Shown one piece after another: positions 35,601 to 42,643 of a stretch of DNA of 64,000 nucleotides. Source of the DNA: Flavihumibacter profundi (lineage in GTDB: Bacteria > Bacteroidota > Bacteroidia > Chitinophagales > Chitinophagaceae). Location: positions 1,426,001 through 1,490,000 of the forward strand of contig NZ_JAIQXE010000001.1 in the NCBI RefSeq assembly GCF_020076305.1. Direction: 5' to 3'. The notes under the pieces were generated by a model that was not told the DNA's origin, did not search any database, and worked only from the letters and a program-made list of their open reading frames with translations. Both the position numbers and the translations under genes were made by a program. Each line of letters starts with the position of its first letter. Within the stretch, counting starts at the first letter, position 1.

Positions 35601-36992
35601 CAGGTAAACCACAAGGATAATGATCTGTCCAAAGACAGCACTATTCATCATTTTGCTGGCTGAATGATTTACTTCTTCATCCATCTGTGGCTGTGTAAGC
35701 GAGTGCACACCAGTGAACTTCTTGCTATGTGACAACTGGTGCATGACAGCTTCAACAATAATTACAGCGCCATCTACTATAAGTCCAAAATCCAATGCCC
35801 CCAAACTCATCAGGTTACCACTTACCCCAAACAGGTTCATCATGATCACGGCAAATAACATTGCCAGTGGAATCACGGACGCAACTAATAATCCAGCCCT
35901 GAAATTCCCAAGGAACAAAACCAGGACAAAAACCACTATCAGTGCGCCTTCCATTAAATTCTTCTCAACAGTACCAATAGCATTATTAACCATTTTGGTA
36001 CGGTCAAGAAAAGGTTCTATTACCACTCCTTCCGGGAGGGTTTTCTGGATTTGCGCAATTCGCTGTTTTACGTTTTTTATCACTTCACTGCTGTTGGCAC
36101 CTTTTAGCATCATTACAACAGCCCCGGCCACCTCGCCCTTATCATTATAGCACATTGCACCATACCTCGTTGCAAAACCAATTTTAATATCTGCGACATC
36201 TCTTACAAACAGCGGCGATCCACCGGAAGTGGTTTTGATAATAATATTATTGATGTCGTCAATACTGCCTAATAATCCTTCACTTCGTATATACAAAACT
36301 GTTGGCCCCTTTTCAATATATGCTCCGCCAATATTCTGGTTATTGCTTTCCAGTGCCTTGAAAATATCGGTAATAGTAATATTATAGGATAGCAATTTAT
36401 TAGGGTCAACTTCTATCGAATATTGTTTCAGTTTGCCCCCGAAACTGCTTACTTCAGCAACCCCTTTCACGCCCAGAAGCTGCCGTCTGACAATCCAGTC
36501 CTGGATAGTCCTGAGTTCTGTCTCATTGTATTTATCCTGGTAACCCTCCATGGGTCGCACAACATACTGGTAAATTTCGCCCAATCCAGTGCTTACAGGC
36601 CCAAGCTCCGGAGTTCCTATGCCGGCGGGGATTTGCGTTTGTACTTTCTGTAACCGTTCCGCTACCTGTTGCCTTGCCCAGTAAACGTTGGTGGCATCAT
36701 CAAAAACAATGGTAACCAATGACAGTCCAAACCGGGAAAAACTTCTCATTTCTTTTAATCCCGCTATATTATTATTAGCCTGTTCAATGGGAAAGGTTAC
36801 CAGCCGTTCAATATCTGTTGCGCCAAAGGAAGGCGCAATAGTAATTACCTGTACCTGGTTATTGGTGATATCAGGAACCGCATCAATAGGCAACCTGGTA
36901 AAATCGTAACCACCATAACAGATCAGGGAGATTACAAATAAACCTATGATAAGTTTATTCCTTACAGAAAACTCAATGATTTTTGTAAGCAT
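32634..36992 (-). CDS. czcA: CzcA-type heavy-metal RND pump fused to a TolC-family outer-membrane channel
   Basis: The 1,452-residue protein has an RND transporter (about residues 1-1035) and a TolC-like domain (about 1065-1452). The transporter motifs 'LPIDAVPDITNNQVQV', 'GALDFGLIVDGAVIIVEAV' and 'GEFIPALEEGDFAVDTRV' are present. The DFG...DGAV form in the fourth helix is characteristic of divalent-cation (Co, Zn, Cd, Ni) rather than Cu/Ag pumps. Near 1040-1065 a hydrophobic stretch 'VKVASVIVLCLSFANSSEA' followed by Q looks like an internal signal peptide. The C-terminus shows 'ISLKAAIDTALKNNLQVKNEQ' and repeated amphipathic helices. It lies between the small His-rich gene and czcB. Confidence 0.92.
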   Translation of the reverse strand: MLTKIIEFSVRNKLIIGLFVISLICYGGYDFTRLPIDAVPDITNNQVQVITIAPSFGATDIERLVTFPIEQANNNIAGLKEMRSFSRFGLSLVTIVFDDATNVYWARQQVAERLQKVQTQIPAGIGTPELGPVSTGLGEIYQYVVRPMEGYQDKYNETELRTIQDWIVRRQLLGVKGVAEVSSFGGKLKQYSIEVDPNKLLSYNITITDIFKALESNNQNIGGAYIEKGPTVLYIRSEGLLGSIDDINNIIIKTTSGGSPLFVRDVADIKIGFATRYGAMCYNDKGEVAGAVVMMLKGANSSEVIKNVKQRIAQIQKTLPEGVVIEPFLDRTKMVNNAIGTVEKNLMEGALIVVFVLVLFLGNFRAGLLVASVIPLAMLFAVIMMNLFGVSGNLMSLGALDFGLIVDGAVIIVEAVMHQLSHSKKFTGVHSLTQPQMDEEVNHSASKMMNSAVFGQIIILVVYLPIFTLQGIEGKMFKPMAQTVAFALLGAFLLSLTYIPMMSSIFLSKTLKHKQNLSDKLMANIERIYQSALNKVVGYPKTVLLSVIAFFVGAVYILSTLGGEFIPALEEGDFAVDTRVLTGSSLNTTIRNTQQAAHILLTRFPEVEKVVTKIGSGEVPTDPMPMDASDMMVILKPKEEWTSAKTFNDLSEKMGTALKVIPGVTAGFQFPVQMRFNELMTGARQDVVCKIFGDDLDTLALYASRLGSIINTVDGAKNLYVEAVAGMPQVIVRYNRNAIAQFGLNISDINKVLNTAFAGQSSGMLFEGEKRFDVVVRLSGELKKDVKDVQNLLIPTPNGTQVPLYQLADVQVKDGPNQIQREDAKRRIVVGFNVRGRDVQSIVTDLQSKVDKQIKFPAGYYVTYGGAFENLNAAKQRLLIAVPVSLLLIFLLLYFAFNSIKQGLLIYSAIPLSAIGGIIFLSLRGMPFSISAGVGFIALFGVAVLNGIVLIAEFNRLKKDGLTDLKRIVIMGTKVRLRPVLMTAFVASLGFFPMAVSNGAGAEVQRPLATVVIGGLLIATFLTLFVLPVLYMTFEGGFKKGKKGKLPVKVASVIVLCLSFANSSEAQTPISLKAAIDTALKNNLQVKNEQLKAQYQQLLIKSNAVVPQANLFGEFGQINSIYTDTKFGISQSFSFPKVYTRQKELLQQEWQSSLFSVAVKESLLKKQVSQVYYGIVYLRQKARLMQYVDSLYSDFYSRASLRFEKGESNILEKTSAEAQLGQIKLQMEQVRQDSAILQLQFQLLLNTVINFLPADIKFKMEFSAVPDTSVLVSHPFLQMMQQQQKVAEANYQLERSKLLPDLSFGYNNASFVGIGADDKYYNSSRRFNSFQVGLGVPIFASAQKAKINGSKFNRLVAEGNYAASLQAMKTDYEMAFSQYKKHLHAVRYYEDTALKNARLITETANQQLASGNINYLEWVLLVNQATTLTNDYVEAVKNLNESIIQLNYFSAN

Positions 36993-37084
36993 ACTTTATT
37001 TTCTGGTAAATAATTTGTTTGGAAAACCCATGTACAGCAAATTAACCCTCCTTTCGGACAGGTAAGCCATACAATAATAATTTC

Positions 37085-37477
37085 TTAACAGGATTTTGGA
37101 GGCTGCCAGATAATGGAGAGATATGGGGGTAGAATAAACTGGTCGTCTATAATAAAGTTCTTCTTTTGCGGAAGATCTACCGGTTGAATTACTGAAAGTT
37201 CAACCGACAACGGAATAAATGCAGGTGCAGTAACTGAGATACAATCATTAGAAGTTTTAAACGGCAATTGCATGTCGCGGTCATAATCTTTATCCCTGGG
37301 ACTGCCATGCAGGTAATGAATAGCCAGGAAATGCAAAAGTGAAATACTTTTATCCTCTTGGCGGTGTTCTTTGAAGTGTTCAAACACAACCGGTAGTTTT
37401 AATAATTGATGCGCTTCCGTTGTGGACAACAGGTAGACCGTTAAAAAGAATATGGTAATTACTTTTTTCAAAATCAA
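37085..37477 (-). CDS. Small secreted His-containing protein of the metal efflux operon
   Basis: The 130-residue protein has a signal peptide (VITIFFLTVYLLSTTEA), then 'HQLLKLPVVFEHFKEHRQE' and 'ISLLHFLAIHYLHG', with seven His in the first 60 mature residues. I do not recognise a named domain; its place between a TonB receptor and CzcA suggests a periplasmic metal-binding role. The start is non-ATG: a TTG at 37477 begins the frame and a second in-frame TTG six bases further in (37471) gives MKKVITIFF. No in-frame ATG exists upstream. Confidence 0.65.
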   Translation of the reverse strand: MILKKVITIFFLTVYLLSTTEAHQLLKLPVVFEHFKEHRQEDKSISLLHFLAIHYLHGSPRDKDYDRDMQLPFKTSNDCISVTAPAFIPLSVELSVIQPVDLPQKKNFIIDDQFILPPYLSIIWQPPKSC

Positions 37478-37503
37478 TGTAAAGCTACAAAAAATAAAGG
37501 CTA

Positions 37504-39801
37504 CTATTCCACTCCAGCTTTCCTGTTTATTGCATAACGGAAGCCTATGAAAAATTTACGACCCTGGTTTGGCGCATATACATAATTGGGATCAAAACTA
37601 AGCGCATAAGGATTTTCAGTGGTGGGGATCACCTGGCCATTACTATCGCGGACCACCTGTTTATCAAACGGATCATGGGCCCTGGCTATAATAAAAGGGT
37701 TATTTGCCAGTGGGGTAAAATTGAGCAGGTTTTTTACTCCGCCGAACCATTCCCACATACCTTTACCCTTTTTAGTCAATTGCAGGTTCTGGATCGTCCA
37801 TACCGGCGAAACCGGGCTCCTCGGATCAAGGTTAGATACCAGGGGTAATAGCATTGGCCCATAAATATTCCCTGTATAATCTGCAGACCAGCCGCTATTT
37901 CCCACGGTATAACTAAGCGTCCATGTTCCCGACCATTGTTCTGTGAGCAACTGCCTGTAACGTTCTGTTTCACCGGATTTATTCTTTGTTGCAAGGGAAA
38001 CATCCTGCAATGTAAAACCCGCAGTAAAGCGAAGTCTTTTAAAAGCAGCTTCGACATTCAGGCTTGTGCCGACTGACCTGGCGAACCCATCAAGGTTAGC
38101 GTATATAATTTTATCGGGATCGGTTTGGTAATCGGGCAAAATCCGGTTGGAAAAATAAGTGTACCAACCAGAGGCTTCCACATTCATATACCCTTTGGAA
38201 AAAATCAGTTTCCGCGTATAGTTTATGTTCAGGTTATAGCTTTTTTCTGGTTTGAGGTTTCCCTTTATTTCCACTTTCCGTGCACCGGTAAGGGCTGCAT
38301 GGTCTTCAGTAAAAAGGTTAACTACCCTGAAGCCAGATCCTGCATTAATGCGAAGGTAATCCATGTCCGAAAAAGACCATTTCCAGGCTACCCGCGGTGT
38401 AAAGATATTTCCATGTCTTTTATCATAGTCGTACCGTAAACCCGTCAGTAACAAATGCCGCTTATTAAGGGTGATCTCATCCTGCAAAAAAATGCCGGGT
38501 AAAAATATATTATCGGGACGGTTACCGGATCCGTTTGGGCCGGCTGTAGCCGGCGTATTATCATCATAGGCTGTATACCGGCCAACAATACCCGAAAGAA
38601 GCTGGTGTTCATCACCCATTTTCTTTTCCCAGGTAAATTCGGCAAACCCTATTCGCTGGTCAGCATTAAAAAGGTTCTTTCCATAGGCAGATCTTTGCCG
38701 GTGAAAATTTGCAGAGAAAAGGAAATTTATTTTTTCAATTAAAGGTAACTGGTAGTTCCCGATCAGTTCCCCCCGTGTAGTACTAATCTGCTCACCATAT
38801 ACTGAATCTGTAGCACGAAACTCCCGGGTCCATTGCATTTCCCCGCCAAACCGGTCTTCAGCAATGAACCGCATGGCAAGAGCCGCCAGCCTGCTGAACT
38901 TCCGGGTAAAACTGGTTTTCCCAAAAAGGGAAACCCTGTTTTGCAAGGTCACATCTGTGAAGTTGTCCAGGTTTTTATCATAGCGATGGGTGAAATTAAA
39001 ATAGTTTACACCAAGCAGGGTCTGGCTCTTTCTTCGGTTAGCTAACCTCATACCAAGGTCAAAATTGTGTTCCCGCCAGGAACTGCCGCTATATTCAAAT
39101 GAAATTAATGGGGCTTTGCCCGGCTGCCGCGTAATTACATTAATTAATCCGCCAATCGCTTCAGACCCATATAATGAAGAAGCCGGCCCCTTTACAATTT
39201 CAATCCTTTCTACAAGGGCATTGGGAATACCCTGCAGTCCATATACTGAAGCCAGGCTGCTAACAATAGGCATTCCGTCGATCAGCACCATGGTATAAGG
39301 GCCTTCCAATCCGTTAATATGAATATCCCCTGTGTTACAAACATTACAATTCAGTTGCGGCCGAACCCCGTTTACCAGTTGCAGTGATTCAAAAATGGAG
39401 GGTGTTGGGTTTTTCCGGAAAAACGATTGGTTATAAACTTCCACAGGAACAGGACTTGCGGACCGCTGGACTGCACGCATTGTACCAGTTATCACCACCT
39501 CGTCCATTTCACGCAAATTGGGCTGAAGCTCTATTATTAGCGAGTCGGAATTTATTGGCACGGCGATATTCTTATATCCAACTGCAGATACAATTAGCTG
39601 TGCGGTTGTATCTGGCAATTGTATCCTGAACTGGCCGGATGGCCCTGAAAGAACAGACAGCTTACCATTTTCACAGGCAATTGTTGCCATAGGAATGGCC
39701 GTACTGTTTCCTTTTTGGACAACCCTGCCAGCAATCCACCGGCTTTGTGCTGCAAGTAATTGAACAGCCAGCAATGCCATGAAAAAAAATAGAAAATTCA
39801 T
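37504..39801 (-). CDS. TonB-dependent receptor with carboxypeptidase-regulatory-like N-terminal domain
   Basis: The 765-residue product has a signal peptide, an N-terminal CarboxypepD_reg-like domain ('RWIAGRVVQKGNSTAIPMATI'), a plug domain with 'LNCNVCNTGDIHINGL' and 'VERIEIVKGPASSLYGSEAIGGLINV', and a 22-strand barrel ending 'GRKFFIGFRYAINRKAGVE'. The paired-cysteine CNVC motif in the plug is unusual and suggests metal binding. As first gene of an operon with CzcA and CzcB it probably imports or senses a metal complex across the outer membrane. Its start region carries a palindromic operator candidate. Confidence 0.9.
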   Translation of the reverse strand: MNFLFFFMALLAVQLLAAQSRWIAGRVVQKGNSTAIPMATIACENGKLSVLSGPSGQFRIQLPDTTAQLIVSAVGYKNIAVPINSDSLIIELQPNLREMDEVVITGTMRAVQRSASPVPVEVYNQSFFRKNPTPSIFESLQLVNGVRPQLNCNVCNTGDIHINGLEGPYTMVLIDGMPIVSSLASVYGLQGIPNALVERIEIVKGPASSLYGSEAIGGLINVITRQPGKAPLISFEYSGSSWREHNFDLGMRLANRRKSQTLLGVNYFNFTHRYDKNLDNFTDVTLQNRVSLFGKTSFTRKFSRLAALAMRFIAEDRFGGEMQWTREFRATDSVYGEQISTTRGELIGNYQLPLIEKINFLFSANFHRQRSAYGKNLFNADQRIGFAEFTWEKKMGDEHQLLSGIVGRYTAYDDNTPATAGPNGSGNRPDNIFLPGIFLQDEITLNKRHLLLTGLRYDYDKRHGNIFTPRVAWKWSFSDMDYLRINAGSGFRVVNLFTEDHAALTGARKVEIKGNLKPEKSYNLNINYTRKLIFSKGYMNVEASGWYTYFSNRILPDYQTDPDKIIYANLDGFARSVGTSLNVEAAFKRLRFTAGFTLQDVSLATKNKSGETERYRQLLTEQWSGTWTLSYTVGNSGWSADYTGNIYGPMLLPLVSNLDPRSPVSPVWTIQNLQLTKKGKGMWEWFGGVKNLLNFTPLANNPFIIARAHDPFDKQVVRDSNGQVIPTTENPYALSFDPNYVYAPNQGRKFFIGFRYAINRKAGVE

Positions 39802-39809
39802 TTTTAGTC

Positions 39810-39833
39810 TTGTCTAAATTTATATTTAGACAA
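39810..39833. promoter_or_regulatory. Palindromic operator candidate upstream of the metal operon
   Basis: TTGTCTAAAT (39810-39819) and ATTTAGACAA (39824-39833) are perfect inverted repeats around TTAT. The right arm overlaps the TATATTTG promoter element, so a bound repressor would block transcription of the TonB receptor gene. The half-site resembles those of DtxR/MntR-type metal regulators, but no such regulator is encoded nearby. Confidence 0.6.
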
Positions 39834-39838
39834 ATATA
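39831..39838 (-). promoter_or_regulatory. -7 promoter element for the metal efflux operon
   Basis: TATATTTG on the minus strand matches TAnnTTTG, 29 bases upstream of the TonB receptor ATG (39801). Its last three bases lie inside the palindrome described above. Confidence 0.6.
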
Positions 39839-39903
39839 AAAATATGACTTAGAATTTCCATACTAATTATTAATCTGGCACGTTATTGGTTAAATCCTGC
39901 TAT

Positions 39904-39990
39904 ATGAAAAATGCAGATAAAGTTTTCCTTGCCGCAATTTTTACAACACTTGTAGTTTTCTACTCGGTTTTCGCTATCATTTTAGCCTGA
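39904..39990 (+). CDS. Possible 28-residue single-helix membrane peptide
   Basis: ATG 39904 opens MKNADKVFLAAIFTTLVVFY followed by SVFAIILA and a TGA stop. It is a basic N-terminus plus one transmembrane helix, typical of small accessory membrane proteins. It lies between the divergent metal operon and the acetyltransferase. No homology could be checked, and chance cannot be excluded for an ORF this short. Confidence 0.4.
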   Translation: MKNADKVFLAAIFTTLVVFYSVFAIILA

Positions 39991-39995
39991 TTGGC

Positions 39996-40003
39996 TAGCT
40001 TTG
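39996..40003 (+). promoter_or_regulatory. -7 promoter element for the acetyltransferase gene
   Basis: TAGCTTTG matches TAnnTTTG and ends 4 bases before the ATG at 40008, so the transcript would have almost no 5' leader. Confidence 0.5.
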
Positions 40004-40007
40004 GGCC

Positions 40008-40499
40008 ATGATAATTACCCTCAGGCCTATTGAACCGGCAGACAATGCCGCATTAGCTGTTATCATTCGTTCCTCCCTTGCGGAATTTGGCGCCAACAAG
40101 CCAGGCACCGTATTTTACGATAATTCCACTGATCATTTATTTGAACTTTTCCGTCAACCCGGTAGCACGTATTTCGTTGCTATTAAAAACGGTCAGATCC
40201 TTGGCGGTGCAGGAATATTTCCAACAAAGGGATTACCACCGGGTTGTTGTGAACTGGTAAAAATGTACCTGCTGAAAGAAGCCCGGGGAAAGGGCCTCGG
40301 AGGTAAATTGATTGCACATGCCCTGGATACAGCCCGCCAGTTGGGCTATAAGCAGGTGTACCTTGAAACCATGCCCGAATTACGCAAGGCCGTTTCCGTT
40401 TATGAAAAATTTGGATTTAAATACCTCGATGGACCAATGGGCAACTCCGGACATTTCGGCTGCGATGTTTGGATGCTAAAGGATTTGGAGGATAGCTAA
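40008..40499 (+). CDS. GNAT-family N-acetyltransferase
   Basis: The 163-residue protein shows the GNAT fold: 'MIITLRPIEPADNAALAVII' (motif C/D), 'YFVAIKNGQILGGAGIFPT', the acetyl-CoA pyrophosphate loop 'ELVKMYLLKEARGKGLGGKLIAHAL' and 'YLETMPELRKAVSVYEKFGFKYLDGPMGNSGHFGCDVWMLK'. It transfers an acetyl group to an unknown amine. It stands alone in front of a 585-base gene-free stretch. Confidence 0.92.
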   Translation: MIITLRPIEPADNAALAVIIRSSLAEFGANKPGTVFYDNSTDHLFELFRQPGSTYFVAIKNGQILGGAGIFPTKGLPPGCCELVKMYLLKEARGKGLGGKLIAHALDTARQLGYKQVYLETMPELRKAVSVYEKFGFKYLDGPMGNSGHFGCDVWMLKDLEDS

Positions 40500-40627
40500 A
40501 TCTGTCCTTTCCACCCCTGAAAATTGGAATATGGCCTGGGTATCCACCTTTGCCAAGATCCGGATAAAGACAACAACAACCGCTCAGTGCAGTTCAGACT
40601 ATACCATGATGCTGAGATATTGCTGTG

Positions 40628-40660
40628 AATAACGGCAAAATAACGGCAAAATAACGGCAA
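40628..40660 (+). repeat. Three exact copies of an 11-bp tandem repeat
   Basis: AATAACGGCAA is repeated three times without a mismatch. It lies in the gene-free stretch downstream of the acetyltransferase gene. Confidence 0.95.
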
Positions 40661-40920
40661 GTAAAAGTGAAGAACTCCTCAATTAACCTAACTGAAAGGC
40701 ACTGAGATTATCCCTGCAGCATCGAAAAAGCAATCGCATATTGGGCCGGGACCTCGCCCTTGCAAAGGCAGCCACACCTGAACCGACCCGGGCGGATGAT
40801 TGTATTATTAACCAGGATATCTATAAAATGTCGAAGGCGACCGCCACCAGCGATTTCCAGGACATGGCCAACCCAGGCAAAAAACCCCGATGTATTTTAC
40901 ATCAGGAGACAAGACTTAAT

Positions 40921-40996
40921 GGGCTTATGTTCCTGGAATAATGGGCTCATGTTCCAGAATAATGGACTCATACTACGAATAATGGGCTCAAACATA
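40921..40996 (+). repeat. Degenerate 20-22-bp tandem repeat, about 3.5 copies
   Basis: Units of the form GGGCTCATGTTCC(T)GGAATAAT start at 40921, 40943, 40964 and 40984. The first two differ at few positions, the third is more diverged and the last is partial. Confidence 0.8.
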
Positions 40997-41084
40997 TCCC
41001 GGTTAATAGAACCTGCGAAATACGCCCACACAAAAGGTAGTCCGGAGGAATATTTAGCCAGTGAGTCCCGATCAGCGAAACTGT

Positions 41085-41708
41085 TCAGGCACTGGCCTGC
41101 TCAACTTCATACAAACCACTGAATAAATACAATTTTCCTGTTGCCACTTCCTTGCACTGGTAGCGCTTTCTCAGCTTTTTACCCTTTTTGAATATACGTC
41201 CGCCATCGATGGCAAACAATGCTCCTTCAGGTAATTCCTCTACCATAATACCCCTATCATCGGGATGGTCATGATTGCGCAATATCCGCATCAAAGGTTC
41301 ATCTGCACAACTGCTTGCCGGCAGGTTATGGAGGCTTCTTAAAAGAGCTTGTTCCACATCAGCGGGAAATATCTGCCTGCCCAGGAATTGTTGCAGCAAA
41401 ACCCTGTAGAGTTGTTTCCATTCTTTCCCGTGAGCCGATACCCTGTGGCCATGTGTTTCGAATGTAACCAGGTGGGCCAGTTCATGCACGAGTGTTATCA
41501 GGAAAGCGTATGGGTTTAGGTTTCCATTAATACTGATCCGGTGATTTCTGTCCCGCAATGCATGCCGGTAATCGCCCAATACAGTACGTCTTTCCCTTGT
41601 TATTGTTAAATGGACCTTATGTTCATGCAGATAGCCCGCAATGAGTTCAAAGGAACCGGCAGGTAAAAAATGGGATAATTGTTGTAAAGGATACTCCTTT
41701 CGTGGCAT
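41085..41708 (-). CDS. SprT-like zinc-metalloprotease-fold protein
   Basis: The 207-residue protein has the zinc-binding active-site motif HELAH in 'LITLVHELAHLVTFETHGHRVSAHGKEWKQLY', with the third His in the downstream 'SAHGKEW', as in SprT/SPRTN-like proteins. The C-terminal part has Cys and basic residues ('FKKGKKLRKRYQCKEV') that fit the zinc-ribbon-like region of the family. A role as a protease acting on DNA-protein crosslinks is known for SPRTN but not for bacterial members. Its ATG is 3 bases from the stop of the upstream membrane-protein gene. Confidence 0.88.
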   Translation of the reverse strand: MPRKEYPLQQLSHFLPAGSFELIAGYLHEHKVHLTITRERRTVLGDYRHALRDRNHRISINGNLNPYAFLITLVHELAHLVTFETHGHRVSAHGKEWKQLYRVLLQQFLGRQIFPADVEQALLRSLHNLPASSCADEPLMRILRNHDHPDDRGIMVEELPEGALFAIDGGRIFKKGKKLRKRYQCKEVATGKLYLFSGLYEVEQASA

Positions 41709-41711
41709 GGA

Positions 41712-42113
41712 TCAGGCAGACTTGGATTGCTTAAGCACCACACGCAATTCAATAAAAGTATATAACATATAGAGGAACATGCACCCAAAAAGGGCTGGCT
41801 TGTTCACATTCTCACGTGCAATAAATATATAGATGAAAGCTGCAATGGCGCAACCAAATAGTTTTAACAACATGCCACTGTAAACATTGCGCAGGAATAT
41901 CGACGTTGATTTGTTGCGCATAGCATTATGTTGCAGCCAGGTTGAAAGTAAAAAAATCAGGAACAATATAAAATTGCCTGCTTGTAGAATGACAGTATTT
42001 ACAGCATTTTCTTCCAGCCTTTTATTCCAAATCAGGAGAAAAGCATTTACCAAAACAAAAATCAGGATAATTGGAACAAATGCCTTTTTAGCGGATAGTT
42101 TATCTTTTTCCAT
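41712..42113 (-). CDS. Small four-helix membrane protein of unknown function
   Basis: The 133-residue protein starts at ATG 42113 (MEKDKLSAKKAFVPIILI), since a promoter TACCTTTG is located just upstream. It has four hydrophobic helices: residues about 12-30, 43-60, 77-97 and 107-125. The C-terminus is basic ('RVVLKQSKSA'). I do not recognise a family. It is upstream of and close to the SprT-like gene (3-base gap), so the two are probably co-transcribed. Confidence 0.8.
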   Translation of the reverse strand: MEKDKLSAKKAFVPIILIFVLVNAFLLIWNKRLEENAVNTVILQAGNFILFLIFLLSTWLQHNAMRNKSTSIFLRNVYSGMLLKLFGCAIAAFIYIFIARENVNKPALFGCMFLYMLYTFIELRVVLKQSKSA

Positions 42114-42118
42114 TGGCC

Positions 42119-42149
42119 CAAAGGTAATGTCCAAATCGATAAGGGCAAA
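42119..42149 (-). promoter_or_regulatory. Promoter for the membrane protein/SprT-like operon
   Basis: On the minus strand TTTG (42146-42149) and TACCTTTG (42119-42126) are 19 bases apart, an exact match to the Bacteroidota promoter. The -7 element ends 5 bases before ATG 42113, which fixes that start and rejects the upstream one at 42173. Confidence 0.8.
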
Positions 42150-42209
42150 TGATTCCCACCCCCAAAACCCCACAGGGTCCGGGACAAAGCGCTATACGCC
42201 CTTGCAAGG

Positions 42210-42632
42210 CTAAGCAGCCTTGCTGTCTTTCTGCTTTTCGCTGATGGCAGCTGCTGAAGGCGCTGCTACTTGTGTGCCCATATGACAGGCCCCATTGAAA
42301 GTAGCTGCAGGCTCAATTTGCAGTTTGCCAGCATGGATATTACCATTCACAACACCGCTGGCCTTTAACTGTAGCAATTCCTTTACTTTGATGGTACCGG
42401 TCACTTTTCCCATGATATCGGCCTGGAGTCCATGTATATCACCTTCTACTACACCGTTGGCTCCGATAACTACTTTGGCAGTACTGTGCACATTGCCGAT
42501 AAGTACTCCATCAATACGGAGGTCGCCGTTACTGGTGATGTCGCCTTTAAGAGTGGTACCGTTTCCGATCAAACTTGTACTGTTTCCGCTGGTCTCGGCA
42601 GCGAATTCTGATTTGGATTTTCCGTTGAACAT
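42210..42632 (-). CDS. Bactofilin-family cytoskeletal protein
   Basis: The 140-residue protein is a bactofilin: a short disordered N-terminus, then the right-handed beta-helix of the DUF583 type ('SLIGNGTTLKGDITSNGDLRIDGVLIGNVHST', 'GANGVVEGDIHGLQADIMGKVTGTIKV', 'LQLKASGVVNGNIHAGKLQIE'), and a tail ending in Lys/Asp. Bactofilins polymerise at the membrane without nucleotide and position cell-wall enzymes. The gene follows the transmembrane stalk protein by 11 bases and its partner is probably that protein. Confidence 0.93.
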   Translation of the reverse strand: MFNGKSKSEFAAETSGNSTSLIGNGTTLKGDITSNGDLRIDGVLIGNVHSTAKVVIGANGVVEGDIHGLQADIMGKVTGTIKVKELLQLKASGVVNGNIHAGKLQIEPAATFNGACHMGTQVAAPSAAAISEKQKDSKAA

Positions 42633-42643
42633 AGCATTGGATT

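Larger units (their letters stand above)
40500..41084. other. Gene-free 585-base region with two tandem repeats
   Basis: No convincing gene, RNA or pseudogene was found here on either strand. The ORFs present are short, Arg/Pro-rich and unlike known proteins. The stretch contains a triple 11-bp repeat (40628-40660) and a degenerate 20-22-bp repeat (40921-40996). It may be decayed coding sequence or accessory DNA. Confidence 0.5.

Noticed and set aside
40741-41122. Two overlapping ORFs of 66 and 120 residues in the gene-free stretch
   Set aside because: They have low-complexity Arg/Pro/Leu content, cross the tandem repeats, and the longer one runs into the SprT-like gene on the other strand.
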